The position numbers and the translations under genes were made by a program. From Burkholderiales bacterium (lineage in GTDB: Bacteria > Pseudomonadota > Gammaproteobacteria > Burkholderiales > Burkholderiaceae_C), in contig JAIOOS010000008.1 in the NCBI GenBank assembly GCA_021414305.1, forward strand, positions 33,873-97,872: a stretch of DNA of 64,000 nucleotides, read 5' to 3'. Positions 41,414-50,737 of this stretch are shown here, piece after piece. A model generated the notes under the pieces. That model was given only the letters and a program-made list of their open reading frames with translations. It was not told where the DNA came from and made no database searches. How positions within the stretch are numbered: position 1 is the first letter of the stretch; the number at the start of each line of letters is the position of its first letter.

Positions 41414-43156
41414 TCAGTGGCCGAGCGCCAGGCCGGTGTTGCGGCGCGGATCGTTGGCGCCATAGAAGCGGTTGCCGCCGACCGGCTGGCCGCCGAGCGA
41501 GGGCGCGCCGATCAGGATCGCCGCCATGTGGTTGGCGGGCCGCGACACGGTGAAGACGTGGCCCATGCCTTCGAGAATGCGCCGTGTGTCGGTGCTCAGC
41601 GCGAACGGCTCGAGGCTGGTCGGATTGGGCAGCCACTGCTGGTGGAAGCGCGGCGCATCGACCGCCTCCTGCACGTTCATGCCGTGGTCGACGACGTTGA
41701 TCAGGGTCTGCAGCACCGCCGTGATGATGCGGCTGCCGCCGGGCGTGCCGAGCACCAGCAGCGGCTTGCCACCCTGGGTGACGATGGTCGGGGTCATCGA
41801 GCTGAGCGGCCGCTTGCCCGGCGCGATCGCGTTGGCCTCGCCCTGCACCAGGCCGTAGCTGTTGGCCACGCCGAACTTGGCGGTGAAGTCGTCCATCTCG
41901 TTGTTGAGCAGCACGCCGGTGCCGGCCGCGGTGACCTTGGCGCCGAACCAGTCGTTGAGGGTGTAGGTCACGGCGACGGCGTTGCCGAGGCCGTCGACGA
42001 TCGAGTAGTGGGTCGTGTTGCTGCCTTCGTGCGGCCCGACGCCGGCCTTGAGGTCGACGGAGATCGCCGCGCGCGCCGGGTCGATCGCAGCACGGACCTT
42101 CGCCGCGTAGGCCTTGTCGAGCAGCCGCGCGATCGGGTTCTGCACGAAGTCGGGATCGCCGAGGGTGTTGTTGCGGTCGAAGTAGGCGTGGCGCATCGCC
42201 TCGATCTGCACGTGCACCGCGGCGGCAGAGTGGAAGCCCCACTCGCGCAGCGGATAGCCCTCGAGGATGTTGAGCATCTCGCACAGGATCACGCCGCCCG
42301 AGCTCGGCGGCGGCGCCGAGACGACATGCAGCCCGCGGTAGTCGCACTCGATCGGCGCGAGCTCGCGGCTCCGGTACTGGTCGAGGTCGGCCTGGGTGAT
42401 CAGGCCCTTGCCGGCGCGGCTGGAGGCGACGATCGCCGCCGCCACCGGTCCGGCGTAGAAGCCGGCGGCGCCGGCCTCGGCGACCTGCCGCAGCGTCGCG
42501 GCGAGGTCGCGCTGCACCAGGCGTTCGCCCGCGGCCCACGGCCGCCCCTGGTTGAGGAAGATCGCCGCAGTCGCCGGGTCGGCGCGCAGCGACCCGGCCG
42601 CGCTCGCGAACATGTCGGCGTCGCCCTGCTCGAGCACGAAACCCTGCTCGGCGAGGCGGATCGCCGGGGCGATCAGCTCGGCGCGCTTCATCGTCCCGTA
42701 CTTCTGCAGCGCCGCTTCGAGCCCGGCCACGGTGCCCGGCACGGCGACGGCGAGGTGGCCGGTGGTGGTCGAGCCGCGAACGACATTGGCGGCGGCGTCG
42801 AGGAACATGTTCGCGCTGGCGGCGAGTGGCGCCTTCTCGCGGAAGTCGAAGAAGGTCTTCCTGCCGTCGGCGAGCTGCAGCGTCATGAAGCCGCCGCCGC
42901 CGAGGTTGCCCGCCGCCGGATAGACCACGGCCAGCGCGTAGCCGACCGCGACCGCGGCGTCGATCGCGTTGCCGCCCTTCTTCAGCACCTCGACGCCGAC
43001 TTCGCTGGCCAGGTGCTGCGCGGTCACGACCATGCCGTTCTTCGCCGCCACCGGCGCGGCCGAGGCCGCCGCCGCCTCGCCGCCGGGGCCGGCAAGAGCG
43101 AGCAGAAGCGCGAGGGCGAAGGCGCCGGCGCGCCGGCGGAGGGCATTCGGACGCAT
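41414..43156 (-). CDS. ggt: Gamma-glutamyltransferase (periplasmic)
   Basis: The 580-residue proenzyme has a signal peptide (FALALLLALAGPGGEAAA). The self-cleavage site is before Thr381 (GSNTTHYSIVDGLGNAVAVTYTLN split), which becomes the catalytic N-terminus of the small subunit. Other hallmarks are LGGGGFMT, FREKAP and GTPGGSRIITAVLQTL. It hydrolyses or transfers the gamma-glutamyl group of glutathione. The start is ATG 43156; upstream in-frame sequence is non-coding. Confidence 0.92.
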   Translation of the reverse strand: MRPNALRRRAGAFALALLLALAGPGGEAAAASAAPVAAKNGMVVTAQHLASEVGVEVLKKGGNAIDAAVAVGYALAVVYPAAGNLGGGGFMTLQLADGRKTFFDFREKAPLAASANMFLDAAANVVRGSTTTGHLAVAVPGTVAGLEAALQKYGTMKRAELIAPAIRLAEQGFVLEQGDADMFASAAGSLRADPATAAIFLNQGRPWAAGERLVQRDLAATLRQVAEAGAAGFYAGPVAAAIVASSRAGKGLITQADLDQYRSRELAPIECDYRGLHVVSAPPPSSGGVILCEMLNILEGYPLREWGFHSAAAVHVQIEAMRHAYFDRNNTLGDPDFVQNPIARLLDKAYAAKVRAAIDPARAAISVDLKAGVGPHEGSNTTHYSIVDGLGNAVAVTYTLNDWFGAKVTAAGTGVLLNNEMDDFTAKFGVANSYGLVQGEANAIAPGKRPLSSMTPTIVTQGGKPLLVLGTPGGSRIITAVLQTLINVVDHGMNVQEAVDAPRFHQQWLPNPTSLEPFALSTDTRRILEGMGHVFTVSRPANHMAAILIGAPSLGGQPVGGNRFYGANDPRRNTGLALGH

Positions 43157-43390
43157 CGGATCCTGGGCGAGCCGGTGGGCCACCCGGCGCGCCGACTGTA
43201 TCGCGAGGGGCGCAGGGCGGTGCCTGCCGTGCCGATTGCACGGCGTGAAACGCATCGCACAAGGTGTTACCCGCCGGCCCGCCGTTCGGCGCGATTCTTC
43301 ACGGACGCGCGCGCTGCCGCTGGCTACGATCCCTTTCCGTTGTCGCTCGCGGCCGTTGCAGCGGCCGCTCCAGGTGCAGCGGTCACCTCC

Positions 43391-44491
43391 ATGTTCCGCG
43401 CCGCCTTCCTGCTCCGCCTTCCCGTCCTCGCGTTCCTGCTTGGGCCGCTGCTGAGCGCGTGCACGCCGGTCGGGCTGCTCATCAGCGCGACCACCGCCGC
43501 CACCGACACCAGCGTCACCTGGGACGTCGTCAAGCACCTCCATGGCCAGCTCACCGCCGACGACGCGACGCCGTGCATCCAGCTCAACGGCGTGCAGCGG
43601 GCGCTGAACGCGCGCTGCGACTACACGCCGGGCAGCATCCGCCGCGCCGACATCGCCCGCTCCGGCCTGCAGGAATGCCCCCTTGCCGTCGCCACCCGCG
43701 ACCCGCGCCTCTGGCGCGCCCTGCCCGAGCTGCTCGACAAGGGCGCCCGGCCCGAGGCCTGCCCGGGCTCGCCCCTGCTCGCGCTCGCCGCGACCGAGCC
43801 CTGCCCCGACTTCGCGACGGCGTCGCCGGAAGTGCTGGGTGCGATCCGCACGCTTGCCGAGAGCGACCCGCGGGCGGTCCGGCACGACGTCTTTCGCATG
43901 CTCGGCTGTCCGCGCGCCCGCAGCGCCGGCCTGGACACGGTGCTCGTGACCTGGCTCGACCGCGGCGATCTCGATCCGGCCAAGCTGTCGTTCAGCCCGC
44001 TGAGCGCGGCCGACCCGGAGCTGCTGGTCTCGCGCTTCGGCCGCGAGCTCGAGGTCGCCGGGCACAAGCCGGAGACCGCGCTCGACGGCTACGAGGGCGT
44101 GCTGCCGAGCGGCTACGAGCTGGCGCTGCGCAACAGCCACTGGGCCGCCATCGACTGGTGGCTGTACCGCCTGCCGCAGCTCGCCAATCTCGTGCCGTCG
44201 CAACGCGGCGGCCTCGCCTGGGTGCCGCTGCAGCGGGTGCTGGTGGCCGGCTTCCTGCAGTACCCCGGGTCGCAGCGCGACATGGTCGGCTTCCTCATGG
44301 CCCGCGGCGCCGACCCGGCGCAGAAGCTCCCTTCGGATCCGCAGAAGACCGTGGCCTCGTTCGCGGCGCAGATGAAAAGCCCGATGCTCGCCGTCCTCGA
44401 CCCGAAGGCGGCGCGCTCGAGCTCGGGCGCCACCGTCGCGGCGATGCGCGGAGCCACTGCGCTGCCCTCGGGCGGCGCGGTGCCGCGCTGA
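43391..44491 (+). CDS. Lipoprotein of unknown function
   Basis: A 366-residue exported protein has a lipobox (LLGPLLSACTP) and a Cys-rich, helical body (CIQLNG, CDYTPG, ECPLAV, PEACPGSP, EPCPDF, LGCPRARS). Helical repeats around HWAAIDWWLYRLPQL and DMVGFLMARGADPAQK look ankyrin-like; the latter ends one ankyrin-type repeat. No family was recognised. It converges with the GST gene. Confidence 0.65.
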   Translation: MFRAAFLLRLPVLAFLLGPLLSACTPVGLLISATTAATDTSVTWDVVKHLHGQLTADDATPCIQLNGVQRALNARCDYTPGSIRRADIARSGLQECPLAVATRDPRLWRALPELLDKGARPEACPGSPLLALAATEPCPDFATASPEVLGAIRTLAESDPRAVRHDVFRMLGCPRARSAGLDTVLVTWLDRGDLDPAKLSFSPLSAADPELLVSRFGRELEVAGHKPETALDGYEGVLPSGYELALRNSHWAAIDWWLYRLPQLANLVPSQRGGLAWVPLQRVLVAGFLQYPGSQRDMVGFLMARGADPAQKLPSDPQKTVASFAAQMKSPMLAVLDPKAARSSSGATVAAMRGATALPSGGAVPR

Positions 44492-44509
44492 GGGCGCGGG
44501 CCGACGGCC

Positions 44510-45184
44510 CTAGTCGTTCGCGAAGCTGTACGGCCCGCCGCGCTCGAGCGCCTTGCGGTACGCCGGACGGGCGTGGATCTTCTTCAGGAAGGTCAGGAGC
44601 TTCGGCCGGCTCGCGTCGAGCCCGGCGCGCTGCGCCGACGCCTCGACCGGAAAGCTCATCTGGATGTCGGCGGCGCCGAACTCGCTGCCGGCGAACCACT
44701 CGCTCTTCGTCAGCTCGGCCTCCATGTAGTCGAGGTGGCGCTTGAGGTTGGGCTCGACCATCACCTTCTTCACCTTCTGCGAGATGCCGCGGGCGATCGG
44801 CTTGGCGAAGAACGGCATCTTCGAGGTCTCGATCCGGTCGAACACCAGCTTCATCAGCAGCGGCGACATCGCCGAGCCCTCGGCGAAGTGCAGCCAGTAG
44901 GTGTAGCGCAGCCGCTCGGGCGTGCCGGGGGCCGGCTGCAGCCGGCCGGCGCCGTAGCGCTCGAGCAGGTATTCGATGATCGCCCCCGATTCCGCGACCG
45001 TGACGTCGCCGTCGGTGATCACCGGCGACTTGCCGAGCGGGTGAACCTTGAGCAGCTCGGGCGGCGCCAGCATCGTCTTGGCATCGCGCTGGTACTTCTG
45101 GATCTCGTAGGCAACGCCGAGCTCCTCGAGCAGCCAGAGCACGCGCTGCGAACGGGAGTTGTTGAGGTGGTGGACGGTGATCAT
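44510..45184 (-). CDS. Glutathione S-transferase
   Basis: A 224-residue GST has a thioredoxin-fold N-domain (ITVHHLNNSRSQRVLWLLEELG) with the cis-Pro motif GKSPVI and ESGAIIEYLLERYG, and an all-helical C-domain. The catalytic residue is probably Ser10 in NNSRSQR, as in bacterial theta/beta-like classes. Substrate unknown. It is divergent from the ketopantoate reductase-like gene (62 bases). Confidence 0.88.
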   Translation of the reverse strand: MITVHHLNNSRSQRVLWLLEELGVAYEIQKYQRDAKTMLAPPELLKVHPLGKSPVITDGDVTVAESGAIIEYLLERYGAGRLQPAPGTPERLRYTYWLHFAEGSAMSPLLMKLVFDRIETSKMPFFAKPIARGISQKVKKVMVEPNLKRHLDYMEAELTKSEWFAGSEFGAADIQMSFPVEASAQRAGLDASRPKLLTFLKKIHARPAYRKALERGGPYSFAND

Positions 45185-45246
45185 CGCGGGCGGATCGAAG
45201 TGAGGTTCGCGCCGATTGTGATCGCGAGCGAAGCGACAATCCCGCC

Positions 45247-46269
45247 ATGCCGAACGCCGCCGATCCGTCCGCGCCCTCGCGACCCACCGTCGTCGTCGCC
45301 GGCGCCGGCGCGATCGGCTGCTTCGTCGGCGGCCAGCTCGCCGCGGCCGGCCACGACGTCCGCTTCCTCGGCCGGCCGAGGATCGTCGACGAGCTCGGCC
45401 GCCACGGCCTGACCCTCACCGATCGCGACGGCGCCGAGCGCCGCGTCGCCCCCGGCGAGCTGAAGCTGGCGGTCGATCCGGCGGTGCTGGCGGCGGCCGA
45501 CGTGGTGCTGGTCACGGTGAAGAGCGGCGCCACGCGGGAGATCGCGGCCAGCATCCTGCAGCACGCGCCGGCCGGCGCGGCGATCGTCTCCCTGCAGAAC
45601 GGCATCGACAACGCCGCCCTCCTGCAGCAGGCGCTGCCCGGCCGCAAGGTCATCGCCGGGATGGTGCCGTTCAACGTCGCCGCGCTCGGCGACGGGCGCT
45701 TTCATCGCGGCACCGACGGCCGGATCGTCATCGACGCCACCGGGTCGGTGCTGGCCGGAGCGCTGGCCACGCCGCTGCTGCCGATCGAGACGCACGCCGA
45801 CATGGTCGCCATCGCCTGGGGCAAGCTGCTGCTCAACCTCAACAACGCGCTCAACGCGCTGGCCGGCGTGCCCCTGCGCGAGGAGCTCGCGAATCGCGAC
45901 TGGCGCCGGGTGCTGGCCGCCTGCATCGACGAGGCGCTGGCGGCGCTGCGCGCGGCTGGCATTCGCCCGGCCAAGGTCGGGGCGCTGCCGCCGGCGCTGA
46001 TTCCCAAGGTGCTGCGCTTACCGGATGCGCTGTTTCGCCTCGTAGCGGCCGCGCAGCTGCGGATCGATCCGAAGGCGCGCTCCTCGATGCTCGACGACCT
46101 GGTGCAGGGTCGCGTTACCGAGATCGATCAGCTCCAGGGCCGGGTGGTCGCGCTCGCCGCCGAGAAGGGAACGCCCGCGCCGGTCAATCGCGCCGTGCTC
46201 GCGCTGGTGAAGTCGGCCGAGGCGAAAGGCGCGGGCTCGCCGCGACTTTCGCCTTCGGACGTGCGCTAG
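45247..46269 (+). CDS. panE: 2-dehydropantoate 2-reductase
   Basis: The 340-residue protein has the NADPH-binding fold VVVAGAGAIGCFVGGQLA, the family core VTVKSGATREIA, IVSLQNGIDN and WGKLLLNLNNALNALAG with the catalytic Lys. The closing region TEIDQLQGRVVALAAEKGTPAPVN matches ketopantoate reductases, which supply pantoate for CoA. Several paralogues with other substrates exist in Burkholderiales, so the symbol is provisional. Confidence 0.83.
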   Translation: MPNAADPSAPSRPTVVVAGAGAIGCFVGGQLAAAGHDVRFLGRPRIVDELGRHGLTLTDRDGAERRVAPGELKLAVDPAVLAAADVVLVTVKSGATREIAASILQHAPAGAAIVSLQNGIDNAALLQQALPGRKVIAGMVPFNVAALGDGRFHRGTDGRIVIDATGSVLAGALATPLLPIETHADMVAIAWGKLLLNLNNALNALAGVPLREELANRDWRRVLAACIDEALAALRAAGIRPAKVGALPPALIPKVLRLPDALFRLVAAAQLRIDPKARSSMLDDLVQGRVTEIDQLQGRVVALAAEKGTPAPVNRAVLALVKSAEAKGAGSPRLSPSDVR

Positions 46270-47105
46270 ATCGACATCCGCGCCCGCGCGCCCTCGGCGG
46301 CCATGTCGGCGCCGCGGCCCTGCTGCACGATCTCGCCGCGCTCCATGACGCAGTAGCGGTCGGCGAGCTCCTCGGCGAAGTCGTAGTACTGCTCGACCAG
46401 GACGATGGCCATGCGCCGCGGCTGGCCCTCGATCGGCAGGCCGGTGTCGGCGAGCATGCGGATCACGCGGCCGATGTCCTTGATGATCGACGGCTGGATG
46501 CCTTCGGTCGGCTCGTCGAGCACGAGCAGGCGCGGCCCGGCGGCGAGCGCGCGGGCGATCGCGAGCTGCTGCTGCTGGCCGCCGGAGAGGTCGCCGCCAC
46601 GCCGGTGCAGCATCTGCTTGAGCACAGGGAACAGCTCGAACAGCTCGGGCGGCAGCTTGGTCGAGCCCGGCCGGTAGGCCAGGCCCATCGCCAGGTTCTC
46701 CGCGACCGTGAGGCGGGAGAAGATCTCGCGACCCTGCGGCACGTAGCCGATGCCGCGGCGGGCCCGCTGGTACGGCGTCTCCCTGGCGATGTCGACGCCG
46801 TCGAACAGCACCTGGCCCGAGCGAACCGGCACCACGCCCATCAGGCTCTTCAGCAGCGTCGTCTTGCCGACGCCGTTGCGGCCGAGCACCACCGTCACCT
46901 CGCCGCTCCTGGCCTCGAGCGAGACGCTGCGCAGGATGTGCGAGCCGCCGTAGTACTGGTTGAGCGCTTCGGCCCGGAGCAGCGCCTGGTCTTGCTCCCT
47001 CTCCCGCTCGCGGGCGAGGGTCGGGGTGAGGGTGGTTGCGGGCGCCGTACCCTCACCCCTGCCCTCTCCCGCAAGCGGGAGAGGGAGTGCGCGGCTAGCG
47101 TCCAA
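46266..47105 (-). CDS. urtE: Urea ABC transporter ATPase UrtE, N-terminus extended through a REP-like repeat
   Basis: The second ATPase of the urea importer has Walker A GRNGVGKTT, signature LSGGQQQQLAIARAL and the UrtE/LivF-type Walker B LLVLDEPTEGIQPS. Normal UrtE starts at about MLKVENLNQYYGGSH; here the matching LLRAEALNQYYGGSH has no ATG, GTG or TTG just before it. The only start in frame is TTG 47105, with GAGG six bases upstream, inside the end of urtD. This adds about 43 residues encoded by the repeat at 46997-47085. A non-standard CTG start near the native position is the alternative. Confidence 0.85.
   Translation of the reverse strand: MDASRALPLPLAGEGRGEGTAPATTLTPTLAREREREQDQALLRAEALNQYYGGSHILRSVSLEARSGEVTVVLGRNGVGKTTLLKSLMGVVPVRSGQVLFDGVDIARETPYQRARRGIGYVPQGREIFSRLTVAENLAMGLAYRPGSTKLPPELFELFPVLKQMLHRRGGDLSGGQQQQLAIARALAAGPRLLVLDEPTEGIQPSIIKDIGRVIRMLADTGLPIEGQPRRMAIVLVEQYYDFAEELADRYCVMERGEIVQQGRGADMAAEGARARMSI
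46997..47085. repeat. REP-like paired palindromic repeat at urtD-urtE junction (copy B)
   Basis: Two hairpin units lie back to back. Unit one, 46997-47032, is CCCTCTCCCG/CGGGCGAGGG followed by GGGGTGAGGG. Unit two, 47050-47085, is CCCTCACCCC followed by a perfect 11-base stem CCCTCTCCCGC-AA-GCGGGAGAGGG. The same unit makes up copy A at 3358-3441, but there the CCCTCACCCC arms point outward while here they face inward. It is translated as the N-terminal extension of UrtE. Confidence 0.9.
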
Positions 47106-47988
47106 GGTAGACCTCGACCACTTTCTCGTCGGCCTGCACCTCGGCGAGCGAGCCCTCGGCGAGGACGCTGCCCTCGTGCAGCACCGTGACCTTCTTGGCC
47201 GGGTTGCCGTGCGTCAGCGCGTGGATGAACTTCATGTCGTGCTCCACCACCACCAGCGAGTGGCCACCCTCGAGCGAGAGGAACAGCTCGGCCGTGCGCT
47301 CGGTCTCCTCGTCGGTCATGCCGGCCACCGGCTCGTCGAGCAGCAGCAGCTTCGGGTTCTGCATCAGCAGCATGCCGATCTCCAGCCATTGCTTCTGCCC
47401 GTGCGAGAGCAGGCCGGCGGTGCGCTGCGCATGGTCCTTGAGGTGGATCAGGACCAGCATCTCGCCGATCCTGTCGAGCTGCGCGCCGGAGAGGCGGAAG
47501 AAGAGAGACGCGCGCACGCCGCGGTCGGCCTTGAGCGCGAGCTCGAGGTTCTCGAACACCGAGAGGTGCTCGAACACCGTCGGCTTCTGGAACTTGCGGC
47601 CGACACCGACCGAGGCGATCTCGTTCTCGCGCATGCGCAGCAGGTCGATGGTCGAGCCGAAGAAGCAGCGGCCGGCGTCGGGCCGGGTCTTGCCGGTGAT
47701 CACGTCCATCATCGTCGTCTTGCCCGCCCCGTTCGGGCCGATGATGCAGCGCAGCTCGCCGGCGCTGATGCTCATCGAGAGCGCGTTCAGTGCCTTGAAG
47801 CCGTCGAAGCTGACTGTGATGTCGTCCAGGTAGAGGATCGCGCCGTGGGCGATGTCCAGCTGGCCCGGGGTGACGATGCGCGAGTAGCTCGCGGCGCGGC
47901 CGCCGGAGCTGCCGGTCTGCAGGGCGAGGGCGCGTTGCTCGGCATGGCGGCGCGCCTCGGCGCCGGCGCGCATCAGATCAGGGGTCAT
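47095..47988 (-). CDS. urtD: Urea ABC transporter ATPase UrtD
   Basis: A 297-residue ATPase has Walker A GPNGAGKTTMMD, signature LSHGQKQWLEIG and Walker B LLLLDEPVAGMTDEE, all standard for UrtD/LivG. About 45 extra N-terminal residues (MTPDLMRAGAEARRHAEQ) precede the domain. The start overlaps the urtC stop (ATGA) and the 3' end overlaps the urtE reading frame. Works with UrtABCE for high-affinity urea uptake. Confidence 0.92.
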   Translation of the reverse strand: MTPDLMRAGAEARRHAEQRALALQTGSSGGRAASYSRIVTPGQLDIAHGAILYLDDITVSFDGFKALNALSMSISAGELRCIIGPNGAGKTTMMDVITGKTRPDAGRCFFGSTIDLLRMRENEIASVGVGRKFQKPTVFEHLSVFENLELALKADRGVRASLFFRLSGAQLDRIGEMLVLIHLKDHAQRTAGLLSHGQKQWLEIGMLLMQNPKLLLLDEPVAGMTDEETERTAELFLSLEGGHSLVVVEHDMKFIHALTHGNPAKKVTVLHEGSVLAEGSLAEVQADEKVVEVYLGR

Positions 47989-49142
47989 GACGAGGCTCCG
48001 CCTTCCTTGCGAGCGCTCTTGCCCAGGAGGGCCAGCACCTTCGGGTGCCTGGCCAGGCCGACGATGCCGCCCGGCAGGAACAGCGTGACGGCGATGAACA
48101 TGGCGCCGAGCACGTACAGCCAGTACTCGGGCATGTGCTGGGTGAACACGCTCTTCGCGCCGTTGACGACGAAGGCGCCGATGATCGGCCCGATCAGCGT
48201 CGCCCGGCCGCCGACCGCGGCCCAGATCGCGATCTCGATCGAGGCCGCCGGCGTCATCTCGCTCGGGTTGATGATGCCGACCTGCGGCACGTAGAGCGCG
48301 CCGGCGATGCCGCACATCACGGCCGAGAGCGTCCAGATCGCGAGCTTGTAGCGCAGCGGGTCGTAGCCGGTGAACATCACCCGGCTCTCGGCGTCGCGGA
48401 TCGCCTGCAGCACCCGGCCGAACTTGCTGCCGACGATGGCGCGGGCCATCAGGTAGAAGCCGATCAGGGTGCAGCCGGTGATGACGAAGAGCGTCATCCG
48501 CATCGAGGGCGTGGCGATCGGGATGTCGAGGATGCGCTTGAAGTCGGTGAAGCCGTTGTTGCCGCCGAAGCCGGTCTCGTTGCGGAAGAAGAGCAGCATC
48601 GCGGCGAAGGTCATCGCCTGGGTGATGATCGAGAAGTACACGCCCTTGATGCGCGAGCGGAAGGCGAAGAAGCCGAACACGAAGGCGAGCAGGCCGGGCG
48701 CGAGGACCACCAGCGCCATCTGGGCGACGAAGGAGTTCGAGAGCGCCCAGTGCCAGGGGAATTCCTTCCAGTTGAGGAACACCATGAAGTCGGGCATGGG
48801 CAGGCGGTACTGCCCGTCGCTGCCGATCTGGCGCATCAGGTACATGCCCATCGCATAGCCGCCGAGGGCGAAGAAGACGCCGTGGCCGAGCGAGAGGATG
48901 CCGGTGTAGCCCCAGATCAGGTCCATGGCGAGGGCGGCCATGGCGTAGCACATGATCTTGGCGACGAGCTGCACCGCGTAGTCGCTGAGGTGGAAGGCGC
49001 TGCCTGCGGGAACGAGCAGGTTGGCGATCGGCACGATCACGGCGACGACCGCGAGCGCGATCGTCACGCCGAGCCAGCCCTTCATGCCGAGCAGCATCGA
49101 CCGCCTCGGCGCGAGCGCCGGCATCGGCAGGACCGCGCTCAT
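47985..49142 (-). CDS. urtC: Urea ABC transporter permease UrtC
   Basis: A 385-residue LivM-like permease has about ten membrane helices and the UrtC features YTGILSLGHGVFFALGGYAMGMYLMR and FGGNNGFTDFKRILD. AIRDAESRVMFTGYD is the cytoplasmic coupling region, and WAAVGGRATLIGPIIGA the conserved C-terminal element. The ATG start overlaps the urtB stop (ATGA). Confidence 0.93.
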   Translation of the reverse strand: MSAVLPMPALAPRRSMLLGMKGWLGVTIALAVVAVIVPIANLLVPAGSAFHLSDYAVQLVAKIMCYAMAALAMDLIWGYTGILSLGHGVFFALGGYAMGMYLMRQIGSDGQYRLPMPDFMVFLNWKEFPWHWALSNSFVAQMALVVLAPGLLAFVFGFFAFRSRIKGVYFSIITQAMTFAAMLLFFRNETGFGGNNGFTDFKRILDIPIATPSMRMTLFVITGCTLIGFYLMARAIVGSKFGRVLQAIRDAESRVMFTGYDPLRYKLAIWTLSAVMCGIAGALYVPQVGIINPSEMTPAASIEIAIWAAVGGRATLIGPIIGAFVVNGAKSVFTQHMPEYWLYVLGAMFIAVTLFLPGGIVGLARHPKVLALLGKSARKEGGASS

Positions 49143-50725
49143 GCCTCGGCGCTCCGCCCCTTCATCGCGAACAGGCCCGAAGGCTTCCTCTGGATGAAGA
49201 TGACGATGAAGACCAGCACCATGATCTTGGCCAGCACCGCGCCGGCCATGCCTTCGAGGAACTTGTTCAGCACGCCCAGGCCGAGCGCCGCCACCACGGT
49301 GCCGGCGAGCTGGCCGACGCCGCCGACCACGACCACGAGGAACGAGTCGACGATGTAGCTCTGGCCGAGGTCGGGGCCGACGTTGCCGATCTGCGAGAGC
49401 GCGCAGCCCGCCAGCCCGGCGATGCCGGCACCGAAGGCGAACGCGACCATGTCGATGCGCGCGGTGTCGACGCCGACGCACGACGCCATCCGCCGGTTCT
49501 GCGTCACGCCGCGCACGAACAGGCCGAGCCGGGTCTTGGCGATCAGCAGCGCCACGGCGCCGAGCACCAGCATCGCGAAGGCGATGATCGCGATCCGGTT
49601 GTAGGGCAGCACCAGGTTGCTCATCGCCTGCACGCCGCCCGACAGCCAGGCGGGGTTCTCGACCGGCACGTTCTGCGCGCCGAAGATCGAGCGCACCGCC
49701 TGCTGCAGCACCAGGCTGATGCCCCAGGTGGCGAGCAGGGTCTCGAGCGGCCGGCCGTAGAGGAAACGGATGACGCCGCGCTCGAGCACCGCGCCGACCA
49801 GCGCGGCGACCATGAAGGCGGCCGGAATCGCCACCAGGATGTAGGCGTCGAACGCACCCGGGGCGTAGGTGCGGAACAGGTTCTGCACGACGTAGGTCGT
49901 GTAGGCGCCGATCATCATCAGCTCGCCGTGCGCCATGTTGATGACGCCCATCAGGCCGTAGGTGATCGCCAGCCCGAGGGCGACCAGGAGCAGCACCGAG
50001 CCGAGCGAGATGCCGGTGAACACGACCGCGAGCCGCTCGCCCCAGGCCAGGCGGCCGCGCACCGCGTCGAGCGCCTGCTGCAGCGCGGCGCGCACTTCCG
50101 GGTCGGTTTCGCCGCCGGCGGCGAGCCGCTCCTGCAACAGGCTGGCGACGGTGCTCTGGCTGCTGGTCGCTAGCTCCTTGGCGGCGGCCAGGCGATTGCC
50201 GCGGTCATTCGAAGACACCAGGATGGCGGCGCGCATGCGCTCGAGGTCTTCCTTCAGCTTCGGGTCGATCTCGGCGGCGAGCGCCTTGTCGATCAGGGGC
50301 AGTTGGCCTTCCTCGAGGGTCGCCTTGCCGAGGTCGACGATCGCCGCCCGGCGCACGCCGAGGTCGGGCGAGAACAGGCGCAGGGTGGACAGCACGGCGT
50401 CGAGCGCGCCGCGCATCCGGTTGTTGTTGCTGACGTCCTCGGCCGCTTCGGGCAGGGACGCGGGCTCGCCGCTGGCGGCGAGCGTCGTCTTGTCGTCGTG
50501 AACGATGTAGACCTTGTCGCCGGCGACCTTGACCTCGCCGTCGAGCAATGCCTGCACGAAGGCGGCGAGGTGCGCATCGCCCCCCGCCGCCGCCGCATTC
50601 AGCGCGGCGATCCGCGCGTCGTTCTCGCCCGCCGCGATGGCGAGCGTCTGCTGCGGAGTCAGCGCTTCAGCCGCGCCGGCGAGAAGCGAGAGTGCGAGGC
50701 AGAGAAACCGCAGCAGCGTCCGCAC
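49139..50725 (-). CDS. urtB: Urea ABC transporter permease UrtB
   Basis: A 528-residue LivH-like permease has a long N-terminal periplasmic part characteristic of UrtB: signal peptide (LCLALSLLAGAAEA), then about 200 residues of HEAT-like helices (RAAIVDLGKATLEEGQLPLID, AALQQALDAVRGRLAWGE). The membrane domain starts near residue 230 (GSVLLLVALGLAITYGLMGVINMAHGE split). GTG 50725 is the start. It lies 12 bases after urtA. Confidence 0.93.
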   Translation of the reverse strand: MRTLLRFLCLALSLLAGAAEALTPQQTLAIAAGENDARIAALNAAAAGGDAHLAAFVQALLDGEVKVAGDKVYIVHDDKTTLAASGEPASLPEAAEDVSNNNRMRGALDAVLSTLRLFSPDLGVRRAAIVDLGKATLEEGQLPLIDKALAAEIDPKLKEDLERMRAAILVSSNDRGNRLAAAKELATSSQSTVASLLQERLAAGGETDPEVRAALQQALDAVRGRLAWGERLAVVFTGISLGSVLLLVALGLAITYGLMGVINMAHGELMMIGAYTTYVVQNLFRTYAPGAFDAYILVAIPAAFMVAALVGAVLERGVIRFLYGRPLETLLATWGISLVLQQAVRSIFGAQNVPVENPAWLSGGVQAMSNLVLPYNRIAIIAFAMLVLGAVALLIAKTRLGLFVRGVTQNRRMASCVGVDTARIDMVAFAFGAGIAGLAGCALSQIGNVGPDLGQSYIVDSFLVVVVGGVGQLAGTVVAALGLGVLNKFLEGMAGAVLAKIMVLVFIVIFIQRKPSGLFAMKGRSAEA

Positions 50726-50737
50726 TCTCGGGTCCTC

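Noticed and set aside
44498..44510. GGGCC-GAC-GGCCC hairpin between two convergent genes as a terminator
   Set aside because: A short stem with no following T-run, in DNA where such palindromes are frequent by chance.
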